Below, piece by piece: positions 1 through 12,186 of a stretch of DNA of 64,000 bases. Each line of letters opens with the position of its first letter. Position 1 is the first letter of the stretch. The position numbers were made by a program, and so were the translations under genes. Source of the DNA: Leucaena leucocephala (Eukaryota > Streptophyta > Magnoliopsida > Fabales > Fabaceae); the NCBI GenBank assembly GCA_037074615.1, contig CM073554.1, positions 21,783,501-21,847,500 on the forward strand, in the 5' to 3' direction. The notes below the pieces were generated by a model that saw nothing but the letters and a program-made list of their open reading frames with translations, made no database searches and was not told the DNA's origin.

Positions 1-735
1 GTTAACGATTCTCTTGTCACCATCATAATCTATCCAAGCTTGTACAGCGTCAGATTGCTCCATACTGAAATTAAACAATTGAGAATCCGTCCCAAAGTAA
101 GCAGCTGGTTTAGAGTCACCTGAGTCTGTGCCATTGATCATGATCCCAACATCGTTCCCTTCTGTGTCAGACTCACCTTTTTCGAAGCCTTTCACCTGTA
201 CAGGCAATTCCGTGTTAAGATTTAAATATTTAGAAGATCAAACGAGTCACTTCACTCTAAATTTAATTAATTGCGCCGTATACACTACCGTATCAAATTC
301 CACTGCGAATATGCTCGTCTCATTGGCACCATAAATACCAAGATTTTGCCCGTGTTGATTTTCTGGAAACACGGAGATATTTTGTGCTAGGACGAAAGCA
401 AGGCCAAAGCCGCCTGGAGCAGAGGTTGAGGGGACGATGGAGAAAACAAAGTGTGTGCTAAAGGAAGAAGCTTTTTGTGGTTGGTCTGAATTGTTAAGCA
501 TTTGAATGCTTTTAAAATAGAAAGCACGGCCTACAATATTGTTGGATGTGTCGGTGAGCTGAAGCATACGGTCGGTCGTAAATCGTGCAGCTTCCTGAGT
601 GACTAGGCTCCCATCATCGAATCCCTCATACACAAAGGAAAACTGGTTCACTGCTTGAGCCTTGGCTGCAACTAGAAGGGAAAGAAGAATCAGATGGAGA
701 AGAAAGCCAAGTGTTAACGATGATGATGCAGCCAT
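1..735 (-). CDS. L-type lectin-domain receptor kinase, 5' part (runs off left edge)
   Basis: Partial gene: exon 1 735-289 and exon 2 195 to beyond 1, separated by a proposed 93-bp phase-0 intron (288-196, GTAGTG...TACAG). The ATG at 735 is chosen because a signal peptide follows at once (hydrophobic LLHLILLSLLVAA, residues about 12-25). The mature part is a legume-lectin fold: FSFVYEGF near its start, GGFGLAFVLA, then FAVEFDTV. After splicing it continues as KGFEKGESDTEGNDVGIMIN and QAWIDYDGD, matching the order of blocks in L-type LecRK ectodomains (EFDTV...NDHVGIDIN...VWVDYDG). Proteins of this family sit in the plasma membrane with an extracellular lectin domain and a cytosolic Ser/Thr kinase. 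The transmembrane and kinase parts lie outside the window, so a soluble lectin cannot be excluded. Most L-type LecRK genes lack introns. Without the splice the frame stops about 16 codons after EFDTV, so the alternative is a damaged allele. Confidence 0.72.
196..288 (-). other. Proposed intron inside the lectin domain
   Basis: On the minus strand a GTAGTG donor follows the ACG of EFDT, and a TTGCCTGTACAG acceptor precedes GTGAAAGGC. Removing these 93 bases joins two lectin-domain segments in phase 0. The sequence between is AT-rich and contains in-frame stops. The call is from sequence and family alignment; transcript evidence would be decisive. Confidence 0.6.
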
Positions 736-3700
736 GATAGATTGATTATTCTGCAAGTTAAACACGAAAAGCTCACACAGCAATGAGCTAAGATGTCAGT
801 GCGCACGCTTTATATTGAAGAAGGTCAGGGAAAAACCTCACTGGGTCAAAGTGTCGAACTCCTAATGGGGGTTGTTAAAAGGCTAAAACAATAAATGGAA
901 ATGCAAGTCAAAGAGAAACAACTATGGTGGTGACATGAGCAGGTCAATCATTCATATATATATATGTATACACACAAAGGCTCCCAATAATATTGAAGAG
1001 AAGACAAAAGTCTGAAGAATCACTGTCAAGGGAGATCAAATACAGGCAGAGGCATGGCGCTATCTAAGTGCCGTGATGAATGTGGGGGGTTGCATTTGAA
1101 TATTCCAAGCTTCTAGGCTATGAAAAGTCAGCGAGATGAGAAGAGGGCCCAATATTTTGCTTCCCAGAAATTCATGCCTGTTTGCTAATTATGCAAGGGG
1201 AGGTTCGGGGAACAAATGATTAAATTAATTTGATATTGGAATTGAAGAATTTGAGGATATTAAAATAGTGACCAAAGGTCTTGATATTTTATTTTTTATT
1301 TGCAACTTCGAAATCACTAATTTATAAATAAGCTTTATCTATTTATTAAAGAAATTGAAATTTTTAATTTGTTAAAGATTCATCATTTATGAAGGAAGAT
1401 GAATAACTTTCATCATGCCTTTTAATAATTTGATACTCATATTTAATTTCTTAATTTACAATTTCATAGTCATTATTTTGCAAGCGAGATGTGTTTATTT
1501 AAAAAGGGAAATAAACAATTTACCTTATCAAAGATATTACAACTTCTAGTAGGTAAATATTCTTATTCCTTAATTTATAACTTGGTAAACATTAATTTAT
1601 AAATAAAATTTATTATTTTTTCTATAAAAATATACTATTCCTTCTAGTCCTTAATATAAGAGTTAAATTTAATTTTAAATATAATACTCAAATCTACTTT
1701 ATTTTTTAAATTTATATATTTTTTAAATATCCTTATTAGTTCACATACTAAAGGAATTCATCAAAGGGTAGTAAAGATAAAATTTTAATAAAATCAATCT
1801 ATACTTAATACAAATAATTAATATAACTAATTTTTTTAATTTATTTAAATTAATTATTTAATTCGTATTAAAATATCTTTATGTTGATATTTTTAAATAA
1901 TTGTAATATTAAATTAATTATATGCTATAAAATTGAAATAAAAATAGAAAATTGTATGGCCCTTGCACAAGGATGACACGCAGGAAAAATTAATTCTATT
2001 TTTTTATTCTAAAATGTCTCATTTCTCCACTTATGCAACGCCCAAGAGGACTTGTTCTTCTTCACTTTCTGATCGCCAAGCTGAAGTATGCAAGGGGCTT
2101 CCCCGTTTCCTTGGGATATGTGTTTTAAGTGTTATGACATGACTTCTACTTGCCTTTTCCCACAAGCGAGGTCTAAGCATTCCATTTTTTCACCCATTTA
2201 TCGATTTTGATATTAATTAAAATAATAATAACATCTTTTTGACCATGAATATTTAATTATAATGTTAACACTGATTCATATACAGCCAATGGCATGTTGT
2301 CATAAGGACATAAAATCCTATCATCAAAGAAAAGGTTGTCAATTCAATATATGGTGCGTGCGTGTGCAATAAAAAAAAACACTTGTTTTACCCTCTCATT
2401 TTTTAAACATGTGAGATAAATAAAATATTTATTTTAATTTTAAATATAAAACATTAAGTTATATTTTTTATTTAAACTATTATATTAATTGTATATTTTA
2501 AAGCGAATCTCAATTAAAAAGTAATTCTAATATAAATAATTAAAGATAATTATTTAAAAAATTAAAATAAATTTATTATAAATAATTAATTTAACTCATT
2601 TTTTTAGTATTCACAAATAAGTTATTTACCAATTTTTTGTGTTTTTTTTTGTTTGCAAGAAATAAAATGCAAAATGAAGATAATTTCAACTTGTGTCAAC
2701 CCACACTTCATCACCATTAATGTCGCCATGTGGCGGAGTGATCAATTTGAATATATATACACACACACACACACAAACCATTAGAAAGTTAGCTTAATAA
2801 GTTAGGAAAGAAGGCGTGAGATTAAAAGTTAATATGTTTTATGCACTTACGTGAGACTTGAGCATCACGTATTGGAAGATCTCTGAGTACGTGAGTGCGT
2901 GTGAGAGAGAGAGAGAGAGAGAGAGAGATCTCACACGCTGTGAAGCCATGGTTTCTAGAAGAAGTTGAGAATTCAATATTGGCTTTAGTTAGTAGCGTAC
3001 AGGAAAAGTCTTAAAAGAAGGGAGACTAGACCAATCATTTTATGAAATTAAATGGATTTTTATACGATTCATACGATCAAGCACACATATATATATAATG
3101 GAAATACTATAGGGTAATTAATTCTATATGTATTATAAGCATATTTAGTTTAAGGAAATCATACTACCAGCAGTCAAGATTTTAACATCAGGTAGTGATG
3201 ACATCGGTTAATCCATACAAAAATTAACTTCGAAAATGACACCGGGAAAGAAAAGCATCATATAAATTTTATTAAATTTTAATATACATATATATATATA
3301 TAAATCATTTCCATTCATGGTTGAAAATAAAAGGAAAAATGGTGGGGATCGGAGGGTCGAAAATGATGGAAGAGAGATGAGGATATGTGTGGAGGAAAAT
3401 CAAAGTTCCAATTTTTTTTTTGGGGATGGATTATTAATTATATTGGTGACAAGTGGTAACGACGAAGCTGGAGCTAACTTGTTTGAATATACATTATAAC
3501 ATGTGAAAATTAACAATGGCATAGTATTCTAAAGAAATCCACAATTGAATTATTATTTTTTAAAATTTAGTGATTAATGATGCTGACACCTCAGTAATTA
3601 CACTCATTTCCAAACTCTTATTGCTGCACTTGGGCCTAAAAATACTCTTCTCCCTCCACCAACCAAACCATCCTCAATAGCCCGACTTACTAAAGATATC

Positions 3701-6700
3701 GCTTTTTTTCCTATAAAAATTTTTAAAGAATAAATTAGTTTTATCTATAAAATACTTTATCTTACATTTAGATCATGGGTGAATTTATTTTTTTAAAAAA
3801 AATTTAGCAAAAAAAAAATTATGAATCTCCTCCATATATTCTTTCTGAAGAAATTCCTTCTTCATTTCCATGATTATGTCCCCAACAACACAACTCTTTT
3901 TAAATCAAATCAAAATTATATGTTTGTGCCCATTCAAAATATTGACAATAAAATCTATAGAAAATTGAGGGAAAAGTCCCCTATTAATATTTTGTTGGTG
4001 ATAATAAGGATATAAATTAAAGAACTGGTACTCTGTATATATAAAATTTATAGAGTATCAGGACTTTCTTATCAGTATCAATAAAAATTTTAACAGGCAG
4101 CTTTATCCAATTTTCACTAAACCCTAATAATCCCTATACATCCGAGTATAATGAATTCTGAAATATTAATTATTTAATAGTTAATACTTTCCTTCAAGTC
4201 TCCCACAAGCATCATGAGACAGTACAGAATTTGAATCTCCAATGACACAGGGCCAAACGCAACTTTATTATATTGAAATTGAAATAAATTAATCCAAAAG
4301 GCCAATGCAAACTAAACTATTCAATCTTTGGATTTATAGTCATACAATTTTTAAAATAGGAGGTCTCATTACTCATGATCTGATCCGAACACTTGTAAGC
4401 ATTAAGTGATAAACTTGCACGTAGAACTGTTAAACTAATTATAATAATGCTTTGGCTGTTTCTCTGCTAGCTAGCTCTATTATCTCTTATTCACGTAACC
4501 GGGGAGTAAATAATTAGTGAGAATACTAATGTCCCCATGTATACTCAACATTAATTTAACAGCTCAAGCTGCTTGATTCAATGACGGATCAATTATATCA
4601 TAAAGTGGGAGAATTGATGTTCGAATTCTACCTTGTAAAAAAAAAACTATGCAGAGAGGCATCATGGTGACAAAATATCGATTTAGATTAGTTGATTGTT
4701 CAGATATTTAATAATATGATAGAGAAAAAACGTCAAATACTAAGTGGCTCAAAGGGTTATCCAAAAAAAAATGAACATTAATTTAATGTATAGTGTTGGT
4801 GCAAATATTAATGTATTAAGGCTTCCTTTATACCTTTCCGAAAGAGTCATGCAACAATCCAGAATTTGAATTCCCAATCACAGAGGCTTAACGCAACATT
4901 ATTATATTGAAATCAATTAAACCAATATCTAGCTCTGTTATGCATGCGCATGTTAAACTTCGGGTTTCAATTAAAATAATAAATAGGAACTAATTTTAAT
5001 TTAACTTTCATATGATTTATTATTAATCTGTTGTCCCCTTTTATGATGTTCTTCGTTGGTGATTCACAGATGATACGAGGAGTTTTAAGAGATGAAGTGC
5101 AAATTCTAACAGGTAGGATGGTCCCAAAAGGAGAATAGAACAGATAGCTAATCAAAATATCAAAAACACACACACACAAATATCAATATGATTCCACCCA
5201 AACACACATACAAAAGATATAGTTGACAGTTAATTAAAGACCTTAAGTTTAAAAGACGGGATCGTTAAGCAAAGTGAAATAACATGCTGAGAGTTGCTCT
5301 TATCCATATAATCAAAAGCCATGCATTACAACACTTAAAAGACAAAATCACGATGTTATAATATAATTATGGAATCAATTCAGACACCCCTGCGTCGCTG
5401 TTTCTATAGTTTTACTGCTATATTGAAATTCAATATAATAATTAGTTACACTTGTTTTTATATATATCTTCCAATAACGTCGTACGTGAAATAAGTTTCA
5501 GAGGCAGAGGGTTAACGTAACTTTAATATTATTATATTCAAATCCAAATGAATTAATCTAACCTTATCTTGTTGTATATGCTTCATATTCCTCAATCATT
5601 ACGCATCACAGTATTCTTTTTCATCCCTTGACCCCCTTTTTTAGTTATTTTCATCTTAGAATTTCGACTCATTGGTTTTTACTCAATACAGTTATTCTCC
5701 CTTTTTATCTATCCATCTATCTATTTATCTATTTATATGATTTTTTATTTGACCATTTTAGTTATAATTGTCAAAACCCAAATGTTCAAGAAAGAACTAC
5801 GTACCACGCAGACTTATTAAATTTGACAGGCAAAACTTTCGAAATGAATGAGAATTGAGTTTATAAAATCTTACATATTAATCAGCTATATGCACTATTT
5901 ATTTAACCCTATGATTTGTGTTGATTCTAATAAAATACTCTTCTACTCCTTAATAGAAAATTTAATTGAAGAATTAATTTTAGTTATAAATATAAAACAT
6001 ATTTCTTATATTATTCAATTATTTTAAAATTATTCCTATTGATATTGTCTCAATAATAATTAAATAAAAAAGGAAATTAAGGAAGATGATTATATATTTT
6101 TTTTAAAAAATATGTTATATTAGATAAATTAATTTTCTTAATTTAATTAAATTAGTTAAATATATACTCTATTAAAGATTAGAATAATATTAAATTTGAA
6201 ACTTGGAGTATGATATTCTCCTGCATGCCTCTATAATAAAAGAAGTTAAGCACTCGTACGTGAATCGTAATCTTTATATATTGAGGAGGGTGTGTGTGTG
6301 TGTGTGATGTAAAATGAGAATGAGTTTTTTGGTTTTTAACGTTCAGATTTGGCTGCGTCTAAACTCCCACTAGCCTTAACGATATATTTCTCAACATGAC
6401 TATACTTTCCTGGTTGACGATTAATTAACCTTTGATTAAAATTCAACTTCCAAATCTATAGGAATGGACTGCTAATCGAGTTCAAGTTAAACTCATCGTA
6501 TATGTGATGTGGTTATACAAATGGTTTAGACTGATTAATTGGATTATCTTATTAATGATGACCAAATGAAAAAAAAATTATACATCTCATCAATTTCGCA
6601 AGAACTTATTTTCTCTTCAGTCAAATTTGATGCATTTGCCAGAACTAAAAGATTTTCAATGGTAAACAAAAAAGGGGGAAAAAACTATTTATTATGATCC

Positions 6701-8090
6701 CTGGAGCCCAAAGAAAAAATGGAGTAATTATTTCATGAGAATAAATCCCGGATCTCTTGATCCCCCCAGGAATATAATGTTGTTCTTATCCAAATGAAGA
6801 CAAACTGAGAGACAGGATTTTATATTACTAATACGTACACATAATAAATCAAATCACACGTAGGTAGTTGTCATAGAAATATTCACTCTTTGGCGTGCGC
6901 TGTACTCTCAAATAAAACAATTAATTAAGGACTAATCAACGTTCAAGCCATAATAGATAGGAGAGGACACTCGATTTACTCAATTTTCAAGTACACCCCC
7001 AATTCTTTTATTTATTTATTTGTGAGTGTTATACCTCTTCTATATTAAACAGTGACACACACACACAAACACACACACATATATATATGCATGCAAGTTT
7101 TATTTGATATTTGCTATTGTTTATAAAAAAGTTACAATCAAAGGTCACACCAAACATATAATTATTGATTAAACATAAAAATATGGATCTGAATTTGGCG
7201 TAAAAGGTGCACTATATGCATTAATTTCTTGTTTTATTATTACAAAACACATTTTACCTATATATCCTTTCCCACGTACCTTCTTTCAAATAAAAATATT
7301 CAATATTCAATACCATAGGATCATTTTTAACTAGCTATATAATTGCCTTTGATGTCGACATTTTTAACATTAGTAATATACAATACTTTTATTACGTACT
7401 ACGCTTGCATATTACTTATACGAAGCCAGCCAACCAACCAACTAGATATTGAATTTGAATCACTGTAATAATTAATAAATCTTATTTTTCACATTTCACA
7501 TATTTTATAATTAATTTAATTATTGCATAAATTGTAACTAGAATAATTTAAAATTCTATAAATCTCAACCCCTCTCCCCAAGGGGAATAAAAAAGACACT
7601 CACAGGGACCGCAACAGGAAATTAAAGTCGCCAAAGTAGGGGTCATTAGTCAATGGTCAATCTCTTAGGAAATATATATATATATATATTTAATCATGAA
7701 AACTTTGTCTTTTATACATGATATGAACACAGAATTGGAGAGAAAAATATTTTTATTGTATTTTGTATATGATAAAACAATCTTTTGAAAATCAAACCTC
7801 CTACATTTATATAAGAAAGCTTTCCATTATCCTCATTTCCATGTTGTAGCAAACAAATTATACAAGAAAATGTAAGAATGTGTTTATATATGGTAATAAC
7901 ATGAATACTTTTTGAAACTTTTTAATCCTCAAATATTCTTATTTAACCATCTCATATTTATAATTTCTAAATTTACTGCAAATTAAAATATATTTTAATC
8001 AAAACTCTTTGGAATCCATCAAATTATATAATATTTGGCATTGGAATTAGAGAAAGACAACAAGTCGTTCCTCATTAAAGGAGTTTTATG
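736..8090. other. Gene-poor AT-rich intergenic region
   Basis: No convincing gene in about 7.3 kb. The ORFs present are short, AT-biased and lack recognisable domains. It holds a CA tract near 2757-2775, a GA tract at 2903-2928, a TG tract near 6290-6306, several TA tracts, and a degenerate roughly 100-bp sequence repeated near 4.2, 4.85 and 5.5 kb. The part just before 736 on the minus-strand gene would contain the receptor-kinase promoter; a long TATA run lies at 954-966. Confidence 0.6.
2897..2938. repeat. GA microsatellite inside a perfect inverted repeat
   Basis: A (GA)n tract at 2903-2928 is bracketed by perfectly complementary 10-base arms, GCGTGTGAGA at 2897-2906 and TCTCACACGC at 2929-2938. 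The arms could form a hairpin with the rest of the GA tract in the loop. Confidence 0.85.
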
Positions 8091-8104
8091 TTATGAAGTG
8101 AGAT

Positions 8105-8291
8105 AGCAACTGGTTAGTTTGAGTGGTAAGCGGTTATATATTGTTTAAATGAGGTCTTGAGTTCGAATCTTAGCGTATACAGAAAATCCTTATTAGGAGA
8201 CTCACCCATATAACTATATGCGCGATGTGAGTCAAATCTAGATGTAATCAGAATAAAATTCTAATGAATTGAGTGGGTAATAAAAAAAATA
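8105..8291 (+). mobile_element. tRNA-derived SINE with 14-bp target-site duplication
   Basis: About 187 bp flanked by a perfect direct repeat TTATGAAGTGAGAT (8091-8104 and 8292-8305). The head carries a polymerase III box A-like string (TAGTTTGAGTGGTAAG) and, about 35 bases later, a box B-like string (GAGTTCGAATC). The 3' end is A-rich (GGGTAATAAAAAAAAT). Head boxes, an A-rich tail and a long target duplication together are diagnostic of a SINE inserted by target-primed reverse transcription. The perfect duplication suggests a fairly recent insertion. Confidence 0.88.
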
Positions 8292-8305
8292 TTATGAAGT
8301 GAGAT

Positions 8306-9374
8306 GCACTTGTGCCGAAAAGATATGAACTATTAAGAAAAATAAAAAGAAAATAATTGAAAAGACTTTAAAAAATAATAAATTTTAAATTATATTTATT
8401 AATAATAATAGATATGGTATTAATAATATAAAACTTTATTTTGATATTTATTAGTTTCTAGAATATTTTTCTGTTATTTTTCTAAAATAAATTAGAGAAT
8501 ATTATAATTATAATGGAGAAAAGTAAAATGACAAGAGCACCAGATGAAGGAGACTTGGGGTGGAAAGCCCGATGCTGGTGCTTGAAAGTGATTGGAAGCT
8601 TCGAAGTTCTATCCTTCCCCTACCTTTGGCACATTGTTCCTTTTTATATAATATACTAACATAGTTTTCGTAAAAATATGTTAAATTACAATATCATTTC
8701 TCTTCAATTTAATTTAAAATTCGTTTGACCACCATCGCAAACAATTTGAGAAACTTATCAAACCCAAGTAAATCTAACACTACATTTTTATTAATTACAT
8801 CGAAATCAATATCAAATTATTTAATATATATATATATATATATTAATAACTTTGTTGTTTAGTAACATATAAATTTTTTATTTTTATAAATAAGATATTA
8901 CAAGTTTAACTTCACATGCAACTTTAGGTAGTTAGTTGAAATCTAATGATATTTAATAGGATTTTATATTATTAAATTAACTTTATACTAATATTTTTTA
9001 GATATAATTTAAACTCTCTATATTTTTTTTTGATTTTGCTAAAACTTTTAAAGCACTTATCCAAATCTACTGTAAAATTAAAAATAAATTAGGCATATCT
9101 TCTAATTTTTTTTTGTTGAAAGCACAAATTTTTACTTTTTTTAAGAAATGTTCCTACATATTTTTTAAAAGAACAGAAAAGAAAATTTGCTTAGTTTTTT
9201 CTAAAATTAAACAAAAATTGTACAATTTAATCTTATTTTAGCTAAAGTCTATTCAATTATAAGTAAAAAAAGAAACTATGTGTAAATTTATCAAAATTAA
9301 TACATATATTTAAAATAAAATCATACAATTGGCTCTAAATTTAACCATTAATTACAATGAGTAGCATGTTAAAA
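8306..9374. other. AT-rich intergenic region
   Basis: No gene seen. Very AT-rich with homopolymer runs and a TA tract near 8826-8842. It lies between the SINE and the MITE-like element preceding the GRAS gene. Confidence 0.5.
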
Positions 9375-9845
9375 GAATTTCTAAACTAAAATTCTAAAAA
9401 AAAAATTAACTAAAATTTTAGTTTAATTTTTTTAAAAAAATAAATAATTATATTTATATAAAAAAACTTTTGGATCAAACTATATTGAAACTAGTTTCTA
9501 AAATAGTAAAATAACTTATAAACTATCTAATTACTATTTTACTCTTACCTTTTTTTATACTCTCTCTCTCTCCTCCATCCTCTCTATCATATCTCCTATT
9601 TTCTCTTTTCTTTGCACTTTTTTCACAATTTCTTATTTCTTTTCTACCCTCGCTCATCTCTTATATCTTTAATAAAATTATATATTTTTATAGTTTAATT
9701 ATAATTTTTTTAAAAAAATAATTATCTAAATATTTATTTATTCATAATTATTTTTTTTATAAATTTTTTTCTAAACATCATTTTTTACAAACTGTCTAAA
9801 ATTTATTTATTTTTCATGAACATTCTTCTAAACTCCTATCCATAA
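9375..9845 (+). mobile_element. MITE-like element, family 1, copy A (approximate ends)
   Basis: Shares ordered blocks with the copies at 44.4, 45.8 and 61.6 kb: a TTTGGATCAAACTATA-like block, AATAGTAAAATAACTTATAAACTA, a pyrimidine-rich middle (CTCTCTCTCTCC, CTCTATCATATCTCC), TTTAATAAAATTATA, and the 3' end AAACTCCTATCC. There is no coding capacity. It stops about 145 bp before the GRAS ATG, so it forms part of that gene's proximal promoter or leader. The ends are judged from similarity and are accurate only to tens of bases. Confidence 0.6.
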
Positions 9846-9988
9846 TAATGCTGTTCCTCGTCCCCTTCTAGCTTGATTTGTCTCCACATTGTTCCCCTGT
9901 TTCGGTTATAAATTCTGATGGTCTGATCAACAAGAACCACTCATTCACAAATCAACTCCTCAACGTAAGACCTTTCTTCAAGAAGAAG

Positions 9989-11551
9989 ATGATGAATCAT
10001 CAGACTCTTCTTCAGCCCCCCACCTGGTCAGTCCCCAATGACATAACCTCTGTTTTTGATCTATTCGATCTTCCCTCCACCTTCACCTTCGAAGATCATT
10101 TCCCATATCCAGTTGAAATGGGATCAGAAGCATCCAAATCCATAGAGAATTATTCCCCCTTCAATGAATTTGAAGTTTCTTCCGTCTTCTTCTCTCAAGA
10201 TAATTTCCAGTACCCAGTTACTGAAGAAGATATTCTGGGAATATCATCCATGGACTGGGATGCTCTTGACCCTGATTTGAGTACCCAGTGTCTGAATACC
10301 CATGGATGGCCAGAAGAAAGTGAAGAAAGCTTTCAACCTTCCCAGAATCTTTCTTCTGATGCGGAAGTATCTTGGAGTTCTAGTCCATCCTCTCTTCAAC
10401 TACCATCGCTGAACTTACCTCAAGAAGACATGGAAATGGATACCCAAGTGATTCTTCCGCATCTCATTGAAGCCCATGTTGAGGCGAGAGATCAGAACCA
10501 GAATGCTCTGGTAGAAGAAACCCTGAGATGCATAAACCAGAAAACAAGCCCACTTGCAGAAGATCCTCTGGAGCGCCTAGCATTCCACTATTCCTCCCAA
10601 AACATTACAGGAAATCCAGAGGGGTATTTCCTCAAGCAGGAGGCGTGCAAAAATTTTGATACTGCATTCAAAGTATTTTACCAAAGCACTCCCCATGGAA
10701 GATTTGCTCATTTTGCAGCCAATTCAGCAATTCTAGAAGCCATAACAGAGGATTCAGAAGCTATCCACATAATAGACTTCGACATGGGAGAAGGGGTTCA
10801 GTGGGCCCCTGTGATAGAGGCCATTTCTCAACAGAACAAGGCGCTGAAGTTGACATCAATCAAATGGGAAACAGAGCAAGAAAACTCTGAGGAACCCGGA
10901 ACGAACCTTATTGAACACGCAAGATCCTGTGGTCTCAAGATGCAGATAGAAGACAAGAGTTTTGAGGAATTAGTTACAGAACTCAAGAAATATAACAAAA
11001 GAGATGGGAGTGTGAAGAGAGATTTCCTAATCTTTAACTGCATGGTGGGTCTTGCTCACATGGGGAGAGGAAGAAGCAGAAGATCAGTCATGGAGTTTCT
11101 AAATTTGGGCAAGAACCTGATCAACAAGAACACCTGCAACAGGGGAATCATCACTTTTGGGGACGGAGAAGCCGACGACAAACTGAGAAATGGCCTGAAC
11201 TTCAGGTCATTCTTTGACGGTAACATGATCCATTACAAGGCATTAATGGAATCAATTGAATCAAATTTCCCTGCTTGTTTCTCACAAGCAAGAACAGCAA
11301 TAGAGTTCTTATTCGTGGGACCCTATGTGTCTTCCGGTTCTTGGATGAAGAAGTGGGAAGAACTGAGAGGAAATAGCCATTTTCAGGCAGGGAATGGAAG
11401 AAGATTAAGCCAAGAGATGTTCATGGAAGCGAGGGAAATGTTGAGAGGAAGCAGGGAGGGGTCATATGAGGCTAGGATTGAGGGGCAAAATGGGAATGAA
11501 ATGGTTCTCTTATGGAAAGGGTCACAGCTAGTCAAAGTATCAACTTGGTGA
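9989..11551 (+). CDS. GRAS-domain transcriptional regulator, NSP2/SCL26-like
   Basis: Intronless 520-residue protein. The start is ATG at 9989 (a second ATG follows at once); the frame is open to 9878 but begins there with TTG. The N-terminal 150 residues are acidic and Ser-rich with low conservation, as is usual for GRAS proteins. The GRAS domain follows: a leucine-heptad segment from about residue 157 (LIEAHVEA...ALVEETLRCI), the VHIID core as IHIIDFDMGEGVQW at about 258, the second leucine region and PFYRE-type segment (LIFNCMVGLAHMGRGRSRR), and a C-terminal SAW segment ending VLLWKGSQLVKVSTW. The variants FDMGEGVQW and LKLTSIKWE resemble the NSP2/SCL26 branch, whose legume members act in nodulation and mycorrhizal signalling; that assignment is tentative and GRAS membership is certain. 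A broken copy of its N-terminal region lies near 23.8 kb. Acts in the nucleus. Confidence 0.93.
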   Translation: MMNHQTLLQPPTWSVPNDITSVFDLFDLPSTFTFEDHFPYPVEMGSEASKSIENYSPFNEFEVSSVFFSQDNFQYPVTEEDILGISSMDWDALDPDLSTQCLNTHGWPEESEESFQPSQNLSSDAEVSWSSSPSSLQLPSLNLPQEDMEMDTQVILPHLIEAHVEARDQNQNALVEETLRCINQKTSPLAEDPLERLAFHYSSQNITGNPEGYFLKQEACKNFDTAFKVFYQSTPHGRFAHFAANSAILEAITEDSEAIHIIDFDMGEGVQWAPVIEAISQQNKALKLTSIKWETEQENSEEPGTNLIEHARSCGLKMQIEDKSFEELVTELKKYNKRDGSVKRDFLIFNCMVGLAHMGRGRSRRSVMEFLNLGKNLINKNTCNRGIITFGDGEADDKLRNGLNFRSFFDGNMIHYKALMESIESNFPACFSQARTAIEFLFVGPYVSSGSWMKKWEELRGNSHFQAGNGRRLSQEMFMEAREMLRGSREGSYEARIEGQNGNEMVLLWKGSQLVKVSTW

Positions 11552-12181
11552 AGTCAAAAGGCCTGAAAAGAGTTGAGTTGTGTTAGGAGTGTGTCTGTAT
11601 TATATTCCGATTAAATTTGCACGTGGTTGTGATTAGATTTGTGCATCATCGTATTATGCTCGTTTGGGCATAGAAAAAAAAGGATGCACATATAATGTAT
11701 GTATATTCAAAAATCAATATAACACAATCCGTTGTCCAGTTAATTAACCAAACGTCCCTTCAACTTCAACATCATTGTCCATTGCCCGCTGTAACCTTAG
11801 CAGCCTCTGTTGAAGGTGGAAGGCGATCTTCAACTAAATTCTAATTAAAATCCTAGTTTTTCTTTTCGATAAAAAAAAATTGACATGGATTTTGTTATGA
11901 TATAATCAGGGTGTAATATTACATGAAATGCGATAACTGAAGCATAGTCCCAGATAAACTTGACAATAAAACACATCACTCTAAGAATAACCCAAAGAGA
12001 AGAAGAATTAAAATCACTTGGATAGAGTTATTGGCTTAAGCACGAGGGGTCTTATATTCAAGTTGGTATGAATGCAAAAATCATCACTCTTTGAAAGAAT
12101 TACATGGAGAGAAACAGTTTTCTCATTACATATATCATCATGAATTAATTTATCCGCTAATTCAGCTGAAAGTTAATAATA
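11552..12181. other. GRAS 3' region and intergenic DNA
   Basis: Presumably holds the GRAS 3' UTR (AT-rich, with AATATAAC and AATAAAA-type signals near 11716 and 11966). A stretch near 12018-12120 (TTGGCTTAAGCACGAGGGGTC...TATTCAAGTTGG) is faintly SINE-like but lacks flanking repeats. No further gene is seen. Confidence 0.4.
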
Positions 12182-12186
12182 ATAAT

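Noticed and set aside
9878..9988. N-terminal extension of the GRAS protein by 37 residues
   Set aside because: The extended frame begins with TTG, not ATG; the first in-frame ATG is at 9989, within a normal leader distance.
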